Under the pieces are notes generated by a model that saw only the letters and a program-made list of their open reading frames with translations, was not told the DNA's origin and ran no database searches. The position numbers and the translations under genes were made by a program. A DNA stretch of 64,000 nucleotides. It comes from Paenibacillus sp. 1001270B_150601_E10 (GTDB taxonomy: Bacteria; Bacillota; Bacilli; Paenibacillales; Paenibacillaceae). Within the stretch, counting starts at the first letter, position 1, and each line of letters starts with the position of its first letter. Shown piece after piece: positions 26,810 to 35,363 of the stretch. The DNA lies in NCBI RefSeq assembly GCF_015558675.1, contig NZ_JADMOL010000008.1:1-64000 (forward strand). The letters run 5' to 3'.

Positions 26810-27028
26810 TTAGTACATATTAAATCCAATATTCTCTTTTGCCGAAATCCCCCTGAAATGGGGGGCATTTAATATATCATACTCCATTTTTCTCTTCAAG
26901 TAGTCATCTGTTATAGATTTCATCTGCATCGTTGCACTCGATATACCTAGATCATCAGCTTTAATTAAGTATCGCTCATCTACCCTATTTGTAGGGTATG
27001 TAAGTTCCTCCTCTTTGTTATGAACCAT
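26810..27028 (-). CDS. Doubtful small protein
   Basis: A 72-residue frame (ATG 27028, no clear ribosome binding site) giving a charged, helical sequence with YLIKADDLGISSATMQMKSI and a C-terminal GISAKENIGFNMY. A GAGGAGG lies inside the frame near 27008, before no good start. It lies just after the terminator of the leucine-rich-repeat gene. It could be a real small gene or a fragment; I recognise nothing in it. Confidence 0.3.
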   Translation of the reverse strand: MVHNKEEELTYPTNRVDERYLIKADDLGISSATMQMKSITDDYLKRKMEYDILNAPHFRGISAKENIGFNMY

Positions 27029-27045
27029 CGATATATAATAATAAA

Positions 27046-27075
27046 AGGCGCAAACACAACAATGTGTTCACGCCT
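27046..27075 (-). terminator. Terminator after the leucine-rich-repeat gene
   Basis: On the minus strand AGGCGTGAACAC and GTGTTTGCGCCT pair (with mismatches) and run into TTTTATTATTAT. It is 15 bases past the stop codon. Confidence 0.7.
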
Positions 27076-27089
27076 CGCAAAGGATTTAT

Positions 27090-27776
27090 TCACCTTACCG
27101 ATGCTTTAATATGATTAAATGCCTCAATATGTTCGTTCAGCTTCTTAGAGCTGCATTGAGGACAAATCAGACCACCGCGACTGACTCCTGACAACCTAAC
27201 TTTTTGAGAGTCGCATGTATTGCATTTCGAATTCACTTTATGAAATGGATGAAAGTACTTGCAGCTAGTATGGGGAAGATAAGCTGACAGCCTTGCAAAG
27301 TCCTGGATGGAAAAGGTGTTATCTGTTACAAACTCCTCTAATCCATGCAATTGCTCTAAAGGCTGCAAACCCATTTCGTGTACTTTGGCTTTCATAAGCG
27401 TTAACATTTTAAGCTTGGATAAAGCACTTATTGGTTCAAGGTTATTAAAAACTAAGGTTTTTCCGGATGAGTCCCAGCTTGGCAGTGACTCTAATGATAG
27501 CTCCTCGAGGTTCGCCAAATGACTCAGTTCTGACAGATCCTGAATTTGTGGGATATGGATCAATCTCAGCTTCTTTAGTTGTTTGAGCTCCGAAAGATCA
27601 CTCAGCTTTCCTTTATCAAAAATAAAAATTTCTAACTCTAATAAATGTTGCAGGCTTGAAAGCTTGCTGTAATCATGGATCTTGCAATTCCATATCTTTA
27701 AAGATTCAATACCCGGGTTTTCCAGTATGCTGTCAAATTCACGCTGTGTCTTCTTTATTAGTTCAACTTTTCTCAT
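27090..27776 (-). CDS. Leucine-rich-repeat protein with a C-terminal zinc ribbon
   Basis: A 228-residue protein. From about residue 15 to 165 there are repeats of 22-25 residues with the L-x-x-L-x-L pattern (LEIFIFDKGKLSDLSEL, LRLIHIPQIQDLSELSHL, LEELSLESLP, LKMLTLMKAKVHEMGLQPL). The C-terminal part carries CNTCDSQK and ICPQCSSKK, a four-cysteine zinc ribbon. Such leucine-rich-repeat proteins are among the immunity families of polymorphic toxin loci, but this one has no toxin neighbour. ATG at 27776 follows AGAGGA. Confidence 0.75.
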   Translation of the reverse strand: MRKVELIKKTQREFDSILENPGIESLKIWNCKIHDYSKLSSLQHLLELEIFIFDKGKLSDLSELKQLKKLRLIHIPQIQDLSELSHLANLEELSLESLPSWDSSGKTLVFNNLEPISALSKLKMLTLMKAKVHEMGLQPLEQLHGLEEFVTDNTFSIQDFARLSAYLPHTSCKYFHPFHKVNSKCNTCDSQKVRLSGVSRGGLICPQCSSKKLNEHIEAFNHIKASVR

Positions 27777-27883
27777 CCCTAGTCCTCTCATGTGCTTACT
27801 TTGGCGCGGCAAATTGCATATAGGAGCCTCCATGTAAAGCAATCAATCCGATTCCCAATGTCGGTATGAAGCTCTCTTTTATG

Positions 27884-28591
27884 TCACCAAGCAATTTCCA
27901 TAACACCTGGTTCCACATATTTTCCAGATGAGTGTATATCCATTTCATTAATCCACTTGTATATATTATGAGCAGCAACAGAAGGGTGAGTATCCGCATC
28001 AGGTGATCCCCCTCTGGTTGTTAACTTTCCTGGATGAATAGCACATACCAATATCTTTTCATCTTTTAGCTCTTGACTAAGGCAGATCGTCAGCATGTTT
28101 TGTGCTGCCTTCGCCATTCGATAGGAATATGAAAAACCCATCCCATTGAATTCGCCTGAAGCCATTCTGCTTAGTGAACCGAGTCTTGAGGATATATTGA
28201 TAATTTTGGGGCTATCGGATTTTCTTAAAAAGTTAATACTCCCTTTGATCGATCGAATAGGACCTAAACAGTGAACATTAAACAATCGATTTATCTCCTC
28301 TGTGTCGACATCTTCAATCAAGCTGCCTCTACCCGAAATGCCTGCATTATTTATTATTATATCCAAAGAAGTCGTATGTCTGCTTAAAGTATGCTCAATA
28401 TCCTTAATCGAATCATCGGTTGTTAAATCTGTAACGATGGGAATGCAATGATCAGAAAATTGTTGAGATAACAGCTCCGCCGATTCTCTCGATCGAACTA
28501 AAGGGTACACCGTGTATCCCGATTGAATATATACTTTAAGCAATTCGAAACCAAGACCACGATTGGCACCCGTGACGAGTATGTTCTTCAT
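27884..28591 (-). CDS. SDR-family NAD(P)-dependent oxidoreductase
   Basis: A 235-residue short-chain dehydrogenase/reductase. The cofactor loop is ILVTGANRGLGFELLK, the structural motif DIIINNAGISGRG is present, and the catalytic Tyr-x-x-x-Lys is in GFSYSYRMAKAAQN with the Ser in NISSRLGS. The subtype resembles csgA/YwfD-like cytoplasmic SDRs. GGAGG lies before the ATG. It is the gene upstream of the leucine-rich-repeat gene on the same strand with about 108 bases between. Substrate unknown. Confidence 0.9.
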   Translation of the reverse strand: MKNILVTGANRGLGFELLKVYIQSGYTVYPLVRSRESAELLSQQFSDHCIPIVTDLTTDDSIKDIEHTLSRHTTSLDIIINNAGISGRGSLIEDVDTEEINRLFNVHCLGPIRSIKGSINFLRKSDSPKIINISSRLGSLSRMASGEFNGMGFSYSYRMAKAAQNMLTICLSQELKDEKILVCAIHPGKLTTRGGSPDADTHPSVAAHNIYKWINEMDIHSSGKYVEPGVMEIAW

Positions 28592-28761
28592 CGATTGACC
28601 TCCAAGATTTAATTACAGCATTTCATAGGCAGAGCGTGATCGTTAGTGCTTCTAATGTGTATGAAAGAGAGGTGACGCGTTTGTCGAGTGTATAGTTACT
28701 TGCTGCAATGAGGTGGGTTATACGATTTATTACATCTCAATGACTTTACATTATCGAGATC

Positions 28762-29130
28762 TTACTTCATTTCGTTTAAGACTTGAACGATCTGCGCAGT
28801 TCCCGTTTGATTTTTCTCTAAGTTTACTCCCTGCTTAAAGGTTATCTTTAATCGTCTATTCTTAGGAAGCTCTTCGAGACTCATGTTCTCCCCATTCTCA
28901 TCCATGATGTCAGTATTCTCATCAGTCTTAACTTCGCAAAGGGTTCCTACTGAATTTGCGTTACTCTTCCCTTTATTGATTACAGCGGAACAATCCAGCA
29001 TTAGACTTTCATCTTTGACGCTTTCAAGTGAGCCTTCAAACGTTTTTATCGACCCACATCCCACAAAGAGCAAGATGGGTATAACTAAGATCAGAAGAGA
29101 TCGACAAATAACAGAGGTACCATGACTCAT
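28762..29130 (-). CDS. Small predicted lipoprotein
   Basis: A 122-residue protein with a signal sequence ending in a lipobox-like ILLFVGCGS near residue 25, so the mature protein would be a lipid-anchored surface protein. The rest is small and strand-rich (LDCSAVINKGK, VGTLCEVKTDENTDI, RLKITFKQGVN). This pattern resembles YobA-type small lipoproteins of Bacillus. GAGGTGG lies before the ATG, inside the end of an upstream remnant. Confidence 0.65.
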   Translation of the reverse strand: MSHGTSVICRSLLILVIPILLFVGCGSIKTFEGSLESVKDESLMLDCSAVINKGKSNANSVGTLCEVKTDENTDIMDENGENMSLEELPKNRRLKITFKQGVNLEKNQTGTAQIVQVLNEMK

Positions 29131-29131
29131 T

Positions 29132-29221
29132 TTTCCACCTCATACCATGTCTTGTAGGCTTCAATATTTTCTTTTTTCTTATTGCTTGCATCATATGTCT
29201 TAAAATATCGCGACCAGCTTG
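29132..29221 (-). pseudogene. 3' end of a lost gene overlapping the lipoprotein start
   Basis: In one frame, from about 29221 to the TGA that overlaps the lipoprotein ATG, the sequence reads SWSRYFKTYDASNKKKENIE then AYKTWYEVEK. The coding-like composition and the TGA/ATG overlap, typical of operon joints, suggest the tail of an upstream partner gene whose body has been deleted. There is no start. I cannot name the family. Confidence 0.35.
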
Positions 29222-29247
29222 TCTCCCTCCTTTTCGATCGATGCTTC

Positions 29248-30336
29248 CTACAGAACTGGGCTACCATACTGAACGAGAATATGCCACATATACTTTAACT
29301 CCTGTAGTACCTCATCCTCACGCCCTCGATCATTCCATAATGCCGGATTGCGTTTTAGATCAAAGACAGTCTCCCCGATCATACTGGCGTCAACATTATT
29401 ATTTCTAGCAATGCGCCTTGCTAATGAGGGCATGTAAGGTCCCCTAAAATCTGAGGGCACATCCTTAACGTCCATGGTAAATCCCTTATGCCAAAACAGT
29501 TGAATGGAATATTTGAAACACAATCTCTCAAATACGTCTCCTATTGCTTTACCTCTGAATGAAGAATCGGCAACTAATAGATCAACATCTTCCATTAATG
29601 AAATATCGCCGTGAACCTGCGCTTCGATATAATGGTTGAGATTCCGGCTAGCGTCACGAGTTGAAGGATCTTGAAAAGGCTGCTCGAGATTATTCAGCAG
29701 ATGGTTGATCAAGCCCTTTGGAGTTAGATCTTTCGTACCAATCGCATCATTACGCAAAAATGCATCTTTAAAAAGCGCAGCTAAAATATCATCAAACTCA
29801 CGATAAGTACCTTTCTCCTTCGGTTCTTCATGTGAATCCAAATATGTAAACGTACATCGATGAGAAGCCTTAGGAGATAGTAGAAAGTAACACGAGCCAA
29901 AGCGTGGAGCCGGGCCATCCGGATGCTGCATGAGATCCAAAGCGCCATATTTAGGACGATGACTATCCACTGTCTCTTCTAAATGATATGCGCCCCCAAA
30001 CAAATTTTTCTCCCAAAGGTCTCGAACCCCACCTGGATAAGCCGATACACTTCCATTAGAAATATGTGTTTCGAATTGACTCTTATATATTCCTTGTTCT
30101 AGTAAAGCCTGTGCTACGCTTTTCATATCCATTACTGGCCGATCTGGATGAAAATGAAGCGCAACCCTAGCATGTTGAAATATTCTTTCTGTAACTTCAC
30201 CGTATGTATGCCAAGGGATATTGGACATTTGGAAGATTTGTTTGAGTGCTGCTTGAGCCTCATTTTTCCTAGACCGGGCATATTCCGTGATGTGCTCAAT
30301 TGCTAAACGTTGTGATCTGGATAACTCTCCTGACAT
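29248..30336 (-). CDS. DUF3626 domain-containing protein
   Basis: A 362-residue cytosolic protein matching DUF3626: the helix LSRSQRLAIEHITEYARSR, VALHFHPDRPV, KSQFETHISNGSVSAYPGG, GAYHLEETVDSHRPKYGALD and RFGSCYFLLSPKASHRCTFT are all recognisable. The conserved H-F-H-P-D-R and K-Y-G-A segments recall ADP-ribosyl or NAD-binding folds, but the family has no proven function. ATG 30336 follows AAAGGAG. It is downstream of an SseB-like gene. Confidence 0.85.
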   Translation of the reverse strand: MSGELSRSQRLAIEHITEYARSRKNEAQAALKQIFQMSNIPWHTYGEVTERIFQHARVALHFHPDRPVMDMKSVAQALLEQGIYKSQFETHISNGSVSAYPGGVRDLWEKNLFGGAYHLEETVDSHRPKYGALDLMQHPDGPAPRFGSCYFLLSPKASHRCTFTYLDSHEEPKEKGTYREFDDILAALFKDAFLRNDAIGTKDLTPKGLINHLLNNLEQPFQDPSTRDASRNLNHYIEAQVHGDISLMEDVDLLVADSSFRGKAIGDVFERLCFKYSIQLFWHKGFTMDVKDVPSDFRGPYMPSLARRIARNNNVDASMIGETVFDLKRNPALWNDRGREDEVLQELKYMWHILVQYGSPVL

Positions 30337-30439
30337 GATAGGCTCCTTTCTGATGCTATGCAATCAAAAGGATCATTTCTCTCATTTTTCCTTGTTCAGC
30401 TTATAGAATGATCGGCGCTCTATACCCTTTATATGGTAA

Positions 30440-31201
30440 CTAAAACAATCCAAGCTTTTTCTTTGTATAGAACGGCCTAACGTTGGACTTGAAATATTCT
30501 TCCAATCCTGATGATCCGTCCATTTGAACAAATGATACTGGCGGGTCAGGAACGTGTACCGAATCTGCAATCATTCCTGCTTTAGATACGATCTCTTCCC
30601 AGTTATCACTCGCTTCAACCGCAATTAACGTATGTGGCTTCTCATCCATTTGGGGATTGAAAAAATGTGCGTTATAAGCACACTTAATCTCCTTACGAGT
30701 AGCAAACAGTTTGCTGAGTGCTTGGATCAGCTCCTCTGGCACAATCGCCGGCTGGCCCACCATCACTTGTGTCTCTTCCTCAACTTCATAGCTATTGATA
30801 TTGTTAAAAATAGATCCGTTTAAAATAGACTCGATCTCATCTACATTGAATTCTTTCCCATAGCTTGAACTTGGGTTCAAGAATACATCAGCACCACGTG
30901 TTAATTGGAAGAAATCCATGGCGTTCATCGAGCAGTAATTCACTTCTTGATCGATGGATTCTTGCAAGCGACGTAATGAAGAAAAGATCGGCACGTACAT
31001 TTTATGGTTGATTTCAACATTCAGCAATTGAATGGTTGTACCTTCTTTTAACACTTCCTCTTTCGTCTCATTCCCGTCTTTGATTTGAATCGTATAAATA
31101 TTGGAGTTCACCAATTCCTTATAAAAATCAAGTCTGGCAGAAGGATCATTAGCTGCTAACATTAAAATGTTTTCAAGATTGTTCTCAGGTTGAAATATCA
31201 T
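30440..31201 (-). CDS. SseB-family protein
   Basis: A 253-residue protein with the two parts of the SseB family: an N-terminal domain (PENNLENILMLAANDPSARL, VPIFSSLRRLQESI, AMDFFQLTRGADVFLNPSS, YGKEF) and a C-terminal domain (EELIQALSKLFATRKEIKCA, HTLIAVEASDNWEEIV). E. coli SseB was found through serine sensitivity; the family is common and of unknown biochemical function, and often lies beside secretion and immunity genes. ATG 31201 has GGAGTG nine bases upstream. Confidence 0.85.
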   Translation of the reverse strand: MIFQPENNLENILMLAANDPSARLDFYKELVNSNIYTIQIKDGNETKEEVLKEGTTIQLLNVEINHKMYVPIFSSLRRLQESIDQEVNYCSMNAMDFFQLTRGADVFLNPSSSYGKEFNVDEIESILNGSIFNNINSYEVEEETQVMVGQPAIVPEELIQALSKLFATRKEIKCAYNAHFFNPQMDEKPHTLIAVEASDNWEEIVSKAGMIADSVHVPDPPVSFVQMDGSSGLEEYFKSNVRPFYTKKKLGLF

Positions 31202-31352
31202 GACTGTTATCACTCCACACATTGTTTTTGCAGTACGCGTTTTCCATATCATAGTTGAAATTATCTTAATATCCCGAACGACTTTGTCATAATTCTCTTT
31301 CCATTCCTCATACGAATCACTACCGCCCTGTGTTTAAACAAGAGTCATTCCA

Positions 31353-31742
31353 TTATTGCTCATAGTATGAATCAAGCAGTTTAAATTCGGCTATAAACGC
31401 CTCATGCGTTTCAAAAGGACAATCATAGCCCATATACCATTCGACTAAAAAGTAGATGATCTCATAAGCATGCTGATAATACTGTTCGGAGTATCCGTTA
31501 GCTGCTCTAAAACTCTCATGACTGGTCCAGCTCTTAACAAAGCTATCAAAAAACCAAAAGCCGTAGGCCAATTCTCTTTCCAAGTAATCATTCTTTTCTG
31601 ACGAGCGAATGAATGCATAGAATGCCTGCAGCGTTTCCATGCATTTATGATGGTCCCAAGTAAGATTGCACCTTAAATCAAGAATAAAAGAGCCTTCTTC
31701 TCCCTTCAATTCGCGTCTTACTTTATCTTCTATATGATCCAT
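31353..31742 (-). CDS. Hypothetical protein
   Basis: A 129-residue cytosolic protein, probably all-helical, with many aromatic residues (AYGFWFFDSFVKSWTSHESF, AYEIIYFLVEWYMGYDCPF). It has a GGAGGG ribosome binding site at good spacing, so it is a real gene. I do not recognise a family. It lies between an SseB-like gene and two genes of immunity-like character. Confidence 0.65.
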   Translation of the reverse strand: MDHIEDKVRRELKGEEGSFILDLRCNLTWDHHKCMETLQAFYAFIRSSEKNDYLERELAYGFWFFDSFVKSWTSHESFRAANGYSEQYYQHAYEIIYFLVEWYMGYDCPFETHEAFIAEFKLLDSYYEQ

Positions 31743-31774
31743 ATGCCCTCCTATTTCGGGTTACGTCCAATCCA

Positions 31775-32245
31775 CTATACAAACTTGATGCAGAAATTAC
31801 TGCCCTTTAACCGTTCAAGATCCAATAATGTGACATTATGTAACGATAATACTGTTTCATTTATCTCTTGAATACCGTCACCAAACCATATCGACCATAT
31901 TTCGAGTTCACTCACATGGTCTTTATGTTCATTCAAATATTCAAAAAGCTGCGAATTCCAGGATTCCCGATAACGATCCCCTTCCAACCAATAAATGTAC
32001 TCCTTGTTGATATACTGTTCTAAATCATAAGGCGGGTTTGTGCATCGGGATATTCGAAGATCGTTGATTTTCGCTTCATCCTTGGCATACATGACATCAA
32101 CGTCATCATCTAATTCATGAATATCGATTGGTCCTTTTGCTTGAATATTCAACTTTTTCAACTCTCTTGCCTTCATTCGAACAAATCCAGTCTGATCGAT
32201 TTCAGGAAGTGGGCGATTAGATACAATGAATGAAAATAAGCTCAT
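31775..32245 (-). CDS. Hypothetical protein (possible immunity-type)
   Basis: A 156-residue acidic protein with a strand-rich first half (IVSNRPLPEIDQTGFVRMKA, GPIDIHELDDDVDVMYAKDE) and an aromatic second half (VSELEIWSIWFGDGIQEI, LLDLERLKGSNFCIKF). GGAGG precedes the ATG. It is 26 bases from the DUF1963 gene and 30 from the next, so the three are likely an operon. I cannot place it in a family, though composition and neighbours fit bacterial immunity proteins. Confidence 0.65.
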   Translation of the reverse strand: MSLFSFIVSNRPLPEIDQTGFVRMKARELKKLNIQAKGPIDIHELDDDVDVMYAKDEAKINDLRISRCTNPPYDLEQYINKEYIYWLEGDRYRESWNSQLFEYLNEHKDHVSELEIWSIWFGDGIQEINETVLSLHNVTLLDLERLKGSNFCIKFV

Positions 32246-32271
32246 TTCTTCCTCCGCTAGTATAAGTCTGA

Positions 32272-32952
32272 TTAATAGCTATCCCATGCCAAGTACCATT
32301 GACCATCGTCTTTTGATTTGGCAATATACAGTTTTCCGTTATCCGCGATCATGAATCCTGGTTTCTCTTCTGAAGAAATTTGGAAGATATAATCCAAATC
32401 ACCTAAACAGGGAGATTGGATATACGAAGGGAAACCTCCTATTTTGGTGAAAAAGTAACGATCAAATTCATTAAAAAAACGATCTGAAAGCTCATCCGAT
32501 TCGTTGATTTCACTCATATCGAGATAATCCCATGATTGTTCCCAGCAAGGGAAGTCTGGTGTGCCCGCTTCTGACCACTTGATTTGAAAGGATTTAACTT
32601 GTTTGCATTCACTTGGTGTCTTCATCTTCCTCATCCCTTCAATAGAATCATATTCTCTTAGAAGCCAACCTTCGCCATTCTTCGCATAGTCTACTGGCAG
32701 TTTTTCCGAGTTGAGATAGACTTGAATGAGCCTCTTATCTCCAAAGCGCTTACGTCCTTCTGGAACCTCTGGGACATAGATTTGAATAATGGGTATCATG
32801 AATCCATCTTGATCTGAAGGCCAGTTGTCTGATTCGTGTAGATAAAAGTCACCGCCGAAGCTGCTGATTATAGATGCTTCAGGTCTAAATCCGCCTATTT
32901 GCGCAATGACCGGCTTTTTTCCGAGTGTCGTTAGTCGTTCAAAAATGTCCAT
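32272..32952 (-). CDS. DUF1963 (YwqG-like) protein
   Basis: A 226-residue protein of the DUF1963 family, to which YwqG belongs: PVIAQIGGFRPEASIISSFG, WPSDQDGFMIPIIQIYVPEV, LIQVYLNSEKLPVDYAKNGE, GGFPSYIQSP, YIFQISSEE and GKLYIAKSKDDGQWYLAWDSY follow the expected order. In some species such genes lie in toxin-immunity loci and may be immunity proteins. ATG 32952 follows GGAGG. No toxin is present here. Confidence 0.87.
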   Translation of the reverse strand: MDIFERLTTLGKKPVIAQIGGFRPEASIISSFGGDFYLHESDNWPSDQDGFMIPIIQIYVPEVPEGRKRFGDKRLIQVYLNSEKLPVDYAKNGEGWLLREYDSIEGMRKMKTPSECKQVKSFQIKWSEAGTPDFPCWEQSWDYLDMSEINESDELSDRFFNEFDRYFFTKIGGFPSYIQSPCLGDLDYIFQISSEEKPGFMIADNGKLYIAKSKDDGQWYLAWDSY

Positions 32953-33138
32953 TTTTCCCCTCCAATAATTTCTGGCTCTTCTCATCCATCAAGGGCTGTT
33001 TTGTAAATTGCAATGCATTCCTTCGTTTAGTCAATGAACTAAGCAATCTAATCGATCTATGCTTCTGGGAAATGCGACGTAGAGAGATACCACGGGGTTA
33101 TCAGATACGAACCCAGAACCATACCTTTAATATGGTGA

Positions 33139-33702
33139 TCATTTCATGTCACTCGTTAGAATCACGATGCTTTGCATGACTGACGGAATATCTTGGGGAT
33201 CGCTAATAATGAATAAATGATTTGCTTCGCCTTCCTTGGGACCCATAATGTTTCCGTTACGGAGTTCTGCAATCTGTCTATCAAGCACTTCTTTGAAACT
33301 CGATGCAGTGCGAAAGATGGATTGACTTCGCTGGCTCTTGCGTACTCGCTCCTCCAAAATATAATCAGGGATATCAAAATGAACCAGCACGCTTTCAAAA
33401 TTATTTTCATGAAAATCATGAAGCAGTTCTGCACGGCCCCTCCTATCTAAATTTGAATTGCTAAGGATAATATGATAATTCGTATTTTGGATCGTATAAT
33501 CTACAATCGTTTTTGTGATCGCATATTTGATCGTATTCGGTCCCTGTAATGGCCGCAGGGATCTATAGTATGAATTGACGAATTCGGCATGATTATCTTG
33601 ATCAATGACAATAGCGTTCTTTAGCTGTTGTTCTAATGCTTTAGAAAATGTTGTTTTGCCGCTGTGTGTCTTGCCTACTGTCATAATAATGAATCGCTTC
33701 AA
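33139..33702 (-). CDS. P-loop kinase (AAA_33-like)
   Basis: A 187-residue nucleoside-kinase-like protein with Walker A VGKTHSGKTTFSKALE near residues 8-22, IDQDNHAEFVNSY and NYHIILSNSNLDRRGRAELL, and the lid region ERVRKSQRSQSIF. This matches ATP-binding kinases of the AAA_33 group that phosphorylate small molecules or nucleosides. The start is TTG at 33702, seven bases after GGAGGG. Substrate unknown. Confidence 0.85.
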   Translation of the reverse strand: MKRFIIMTVGKTHSGKTTFSKALEQQLKNAIVIDQDNHAEFVNSYYRSLRPLQGPNTIKYAITKTIVDYTIQNTNYHIILSNSNLDRRGRAELLHDFHENNFESVLVHFDIPDYILEERVRKSQRSQSIFRTASSFKEVLDRQIAELRNGNIMGPKEGEANHLFIISDPQDIPSVMQSIVILTSDMK

Positions 33703-33827
33703 TTATAGTCCCTCCGACGCATGCAGCACGTTATTTATATAAAATGTATTTTCTTACCATTAACTTCTTCTCGCAATTTCTTAGGGATCAAAAACATTGT
33801 TCACTTCGGTCAACTTATCTATTTTGA

Positions 33828-34466
33828 TTAATAAAGTCTCTTTTCGTAACTTTCCTGCAGCCCTTTCATGATGACTTCTTCCGTAAATTCAGACGAATTG
33901 ACATGAGCCGTTAACATCGCAGGGATCGACGGCAGAGCATCTGCTTCCAGCCAAGTCTCATGATCCCAGACCTTCGATCTTTTGAAGGCTTTCGCGCAAT
34001 GAATATAGCATTCCTCAACCTCTACCCCAATACCTAATAGCGGCTGCTTATCTTTCGCTCTCATCTGGCTAAGAAGCTTTTCATCTTTAATGATGCAAGC
34101 TTTTCCATTAACTCTAAGCGTTTCTTCCAACCCTGGAATCATGAAGATTACGCCTACCCTCGGATTGGATAACAGATTTCTTAATGAATCCATCCTACGA
34201 TTGCCTGGACGTTCTGGAATAACAAAGTGCTTATCATCGACAACCAATACAGATCCTGGGGCATCCCCCCGAGGAGAAACATCGCAGTATCCTTGGTCAT
34301 CTGACGTAGATAAAAATAACAAGGGTGACAGGGAAATAAAGTGTCGACAATGGCTATCCAAATGATGAATCGTTTTCTTCTTTACAACCTCGCTTGGATA
34401 CCCCAAGAGATCTCTCAGCTCGTCTTCTGTTGATATGGTTTCTTTAAACGGATTGTTCATCATCAT
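33828..34466 (-). CDS. PPOX-type FMN protein, MSMEG_1061-like
   Basis: About 212 residues, of the pyridoxamine-phosphate-oxidase-like split-barrel fold. The conserved segment LSPLLFLSTSDDQGYCDVSP, RGDAPGSVLVVDDKHFVIP, RPGNRRMDSLRNLLSNPRVG, VIFMIPGLEETLRVNGKA and CYIHCAKAFKRSKVWD are signature-like for the FMN or F420 flavoprotein subgroup named after MSMEG_1061. One of three neighbouring ATG codons (34466, 34463, 34460) is the start, behind GAAGAATCGAGG. Reductase substrate unknown. Its stop is 39 bases upstream of nothing recognised. Confidence 0.88.
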   Translation of the reverse strand: MMMNNPFKETISTEDELRDLLGYPSEVVKKKTIHHLDSHCRHFISLSPLLFLSTSDDQGYCDVSPRGDAPGSVLVVDDKHFVIPERPGNRRMDSLRNLLSNPRVGVIFMIPGLEETLRVNGKACIIKDEKLLSQMRAKDKQPLLGIGVEVEECYIHCAKAFKRSKVWDHETWLEADALPSIPAMLTAHVNSSEFTEEVIMKGLQESYEKRLY

Positions 34467-34505
34467 CCTCGATTCTTCTTTGATCTTTTTGGTCACGCCT
34501 CAGCA

Positions 34506-34991
34506 TCATGGAACAGTATCCGCTTTGTTCCCGACTAACTCATCTGGCAAGATCCAAAATTGCTTTGTTTCCTCAACAAAAGCTAAATGGACTGCTCGTT
34601 GTTCGCCTTTTTTCAGTCTAAAATATCTTGTGCCCATACCATAAATACTCCTTCCTGGTATATATTCCAATCCGCCAACACGACTATTTTGATGGGCTTC
34701 TAAATACTCAAACGCTTCGAATTCACTTCCTACAACAAGGTTCTCGGAAGTTTTATTCCACCGGACCTCTAAGATTTTCACGTTGGTTGATACATACTCT
34801 CCCACGATGTTAGTTTTGCCCGTCCCTTCTATTACAACTCTCGCATCAGACGGAGACCGACCGAATTCGTTGATTCCTAATGTTAAATACGTTCGATCAA
34901 GCACTAACGTTTGATCTAAAACAAAATAGGTGCCGACTAATATAAAGAGGATGAATGAAAAGCAAACGAGTATTTTTCGCCAGAGCGGCAT
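34506..34991 (-). CDS. Hypothetical membrane-anchored protein
   Basis: A 161-residue protein with an N-terminal membrane segment (ILVCFSFILFILVGTYFVL) and a presumed extracytoplasmic beta-rich domain (RVVIEGTGKTNIVGEYVST, YIPGRSIYGMGTRYFRL). There is no lipobox. GGAGGTG lies before the ATG at 34991. It lies just upstream of the PPOX-like gene. I do not recognise its family. Confidence 0.65.
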   Translation of the reverse strand: MPLWRKILVCFSFILFILVGTYFVLDQTLVLDRTYLTLGINEFGRSPSDARVVIEGTGKTNIVGEYVSTNVKILEVRWNKTSENLVVGSEFEAFEYLEAHQNSRVGGLEYIPGRSIYGMGTRYFRLKKGEQRAVHLAFVEETKQFWILPDELVGNKADTVP

Positions 34992-35258
34992 TTTGATCAC
35001 CTCCAAATTTTCAGACTACAGCCTAAAGTCCGTTCCAAAAGTTTGCTTTTAGTTAAGATCAATGGGCTTCCTAGTTTCTCCTCAACTGAATCTAGTAATG
35101 TTGCAACTTCTTCTCGTTCGATCCAAGAGTTCCGATCTATCAATTGATGAGAACATCATCTACTAGTTTCTACGAGGGATATGAATGGTATTATAAACCA
35201 AATTTTCTATTCACATCAAATGATGAACCTGAATATAAGAGATGACTTCCTAATATGC

Positions 35259-35279
35259 AAAAATGCCGCCACAGCGGCA
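35259..35279 (-). terminator. Terminator after the DinB gene
   Basis: On the minus strand TGCCGC and GCGGCA pair around TGTG and are followed by five T residues. It lies about 85 bases after the stop codon of the DinB gene. Confidence 0.8.
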
Positions 35280-35363
35280 GCATGAATACTTGATCAATAG
35301 TTAGGATTAAACATCATTACTCTTGTAACAATCCATTCCATTACTAGCATGCTATTGTAAAAA

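Noticed and set aside
1610-30480. Sequences GTTAGGY or GCCTAAC near gene ends (about 1614, 8025, 30473) that recall integron attC core sites
   Set aside because: They lie inside or at the ends of coding sequence at inconsistent positions, no paired palindromic attC structure surrounds them, and no integron integrase is in the window. Seven-base matches are expected by chance.
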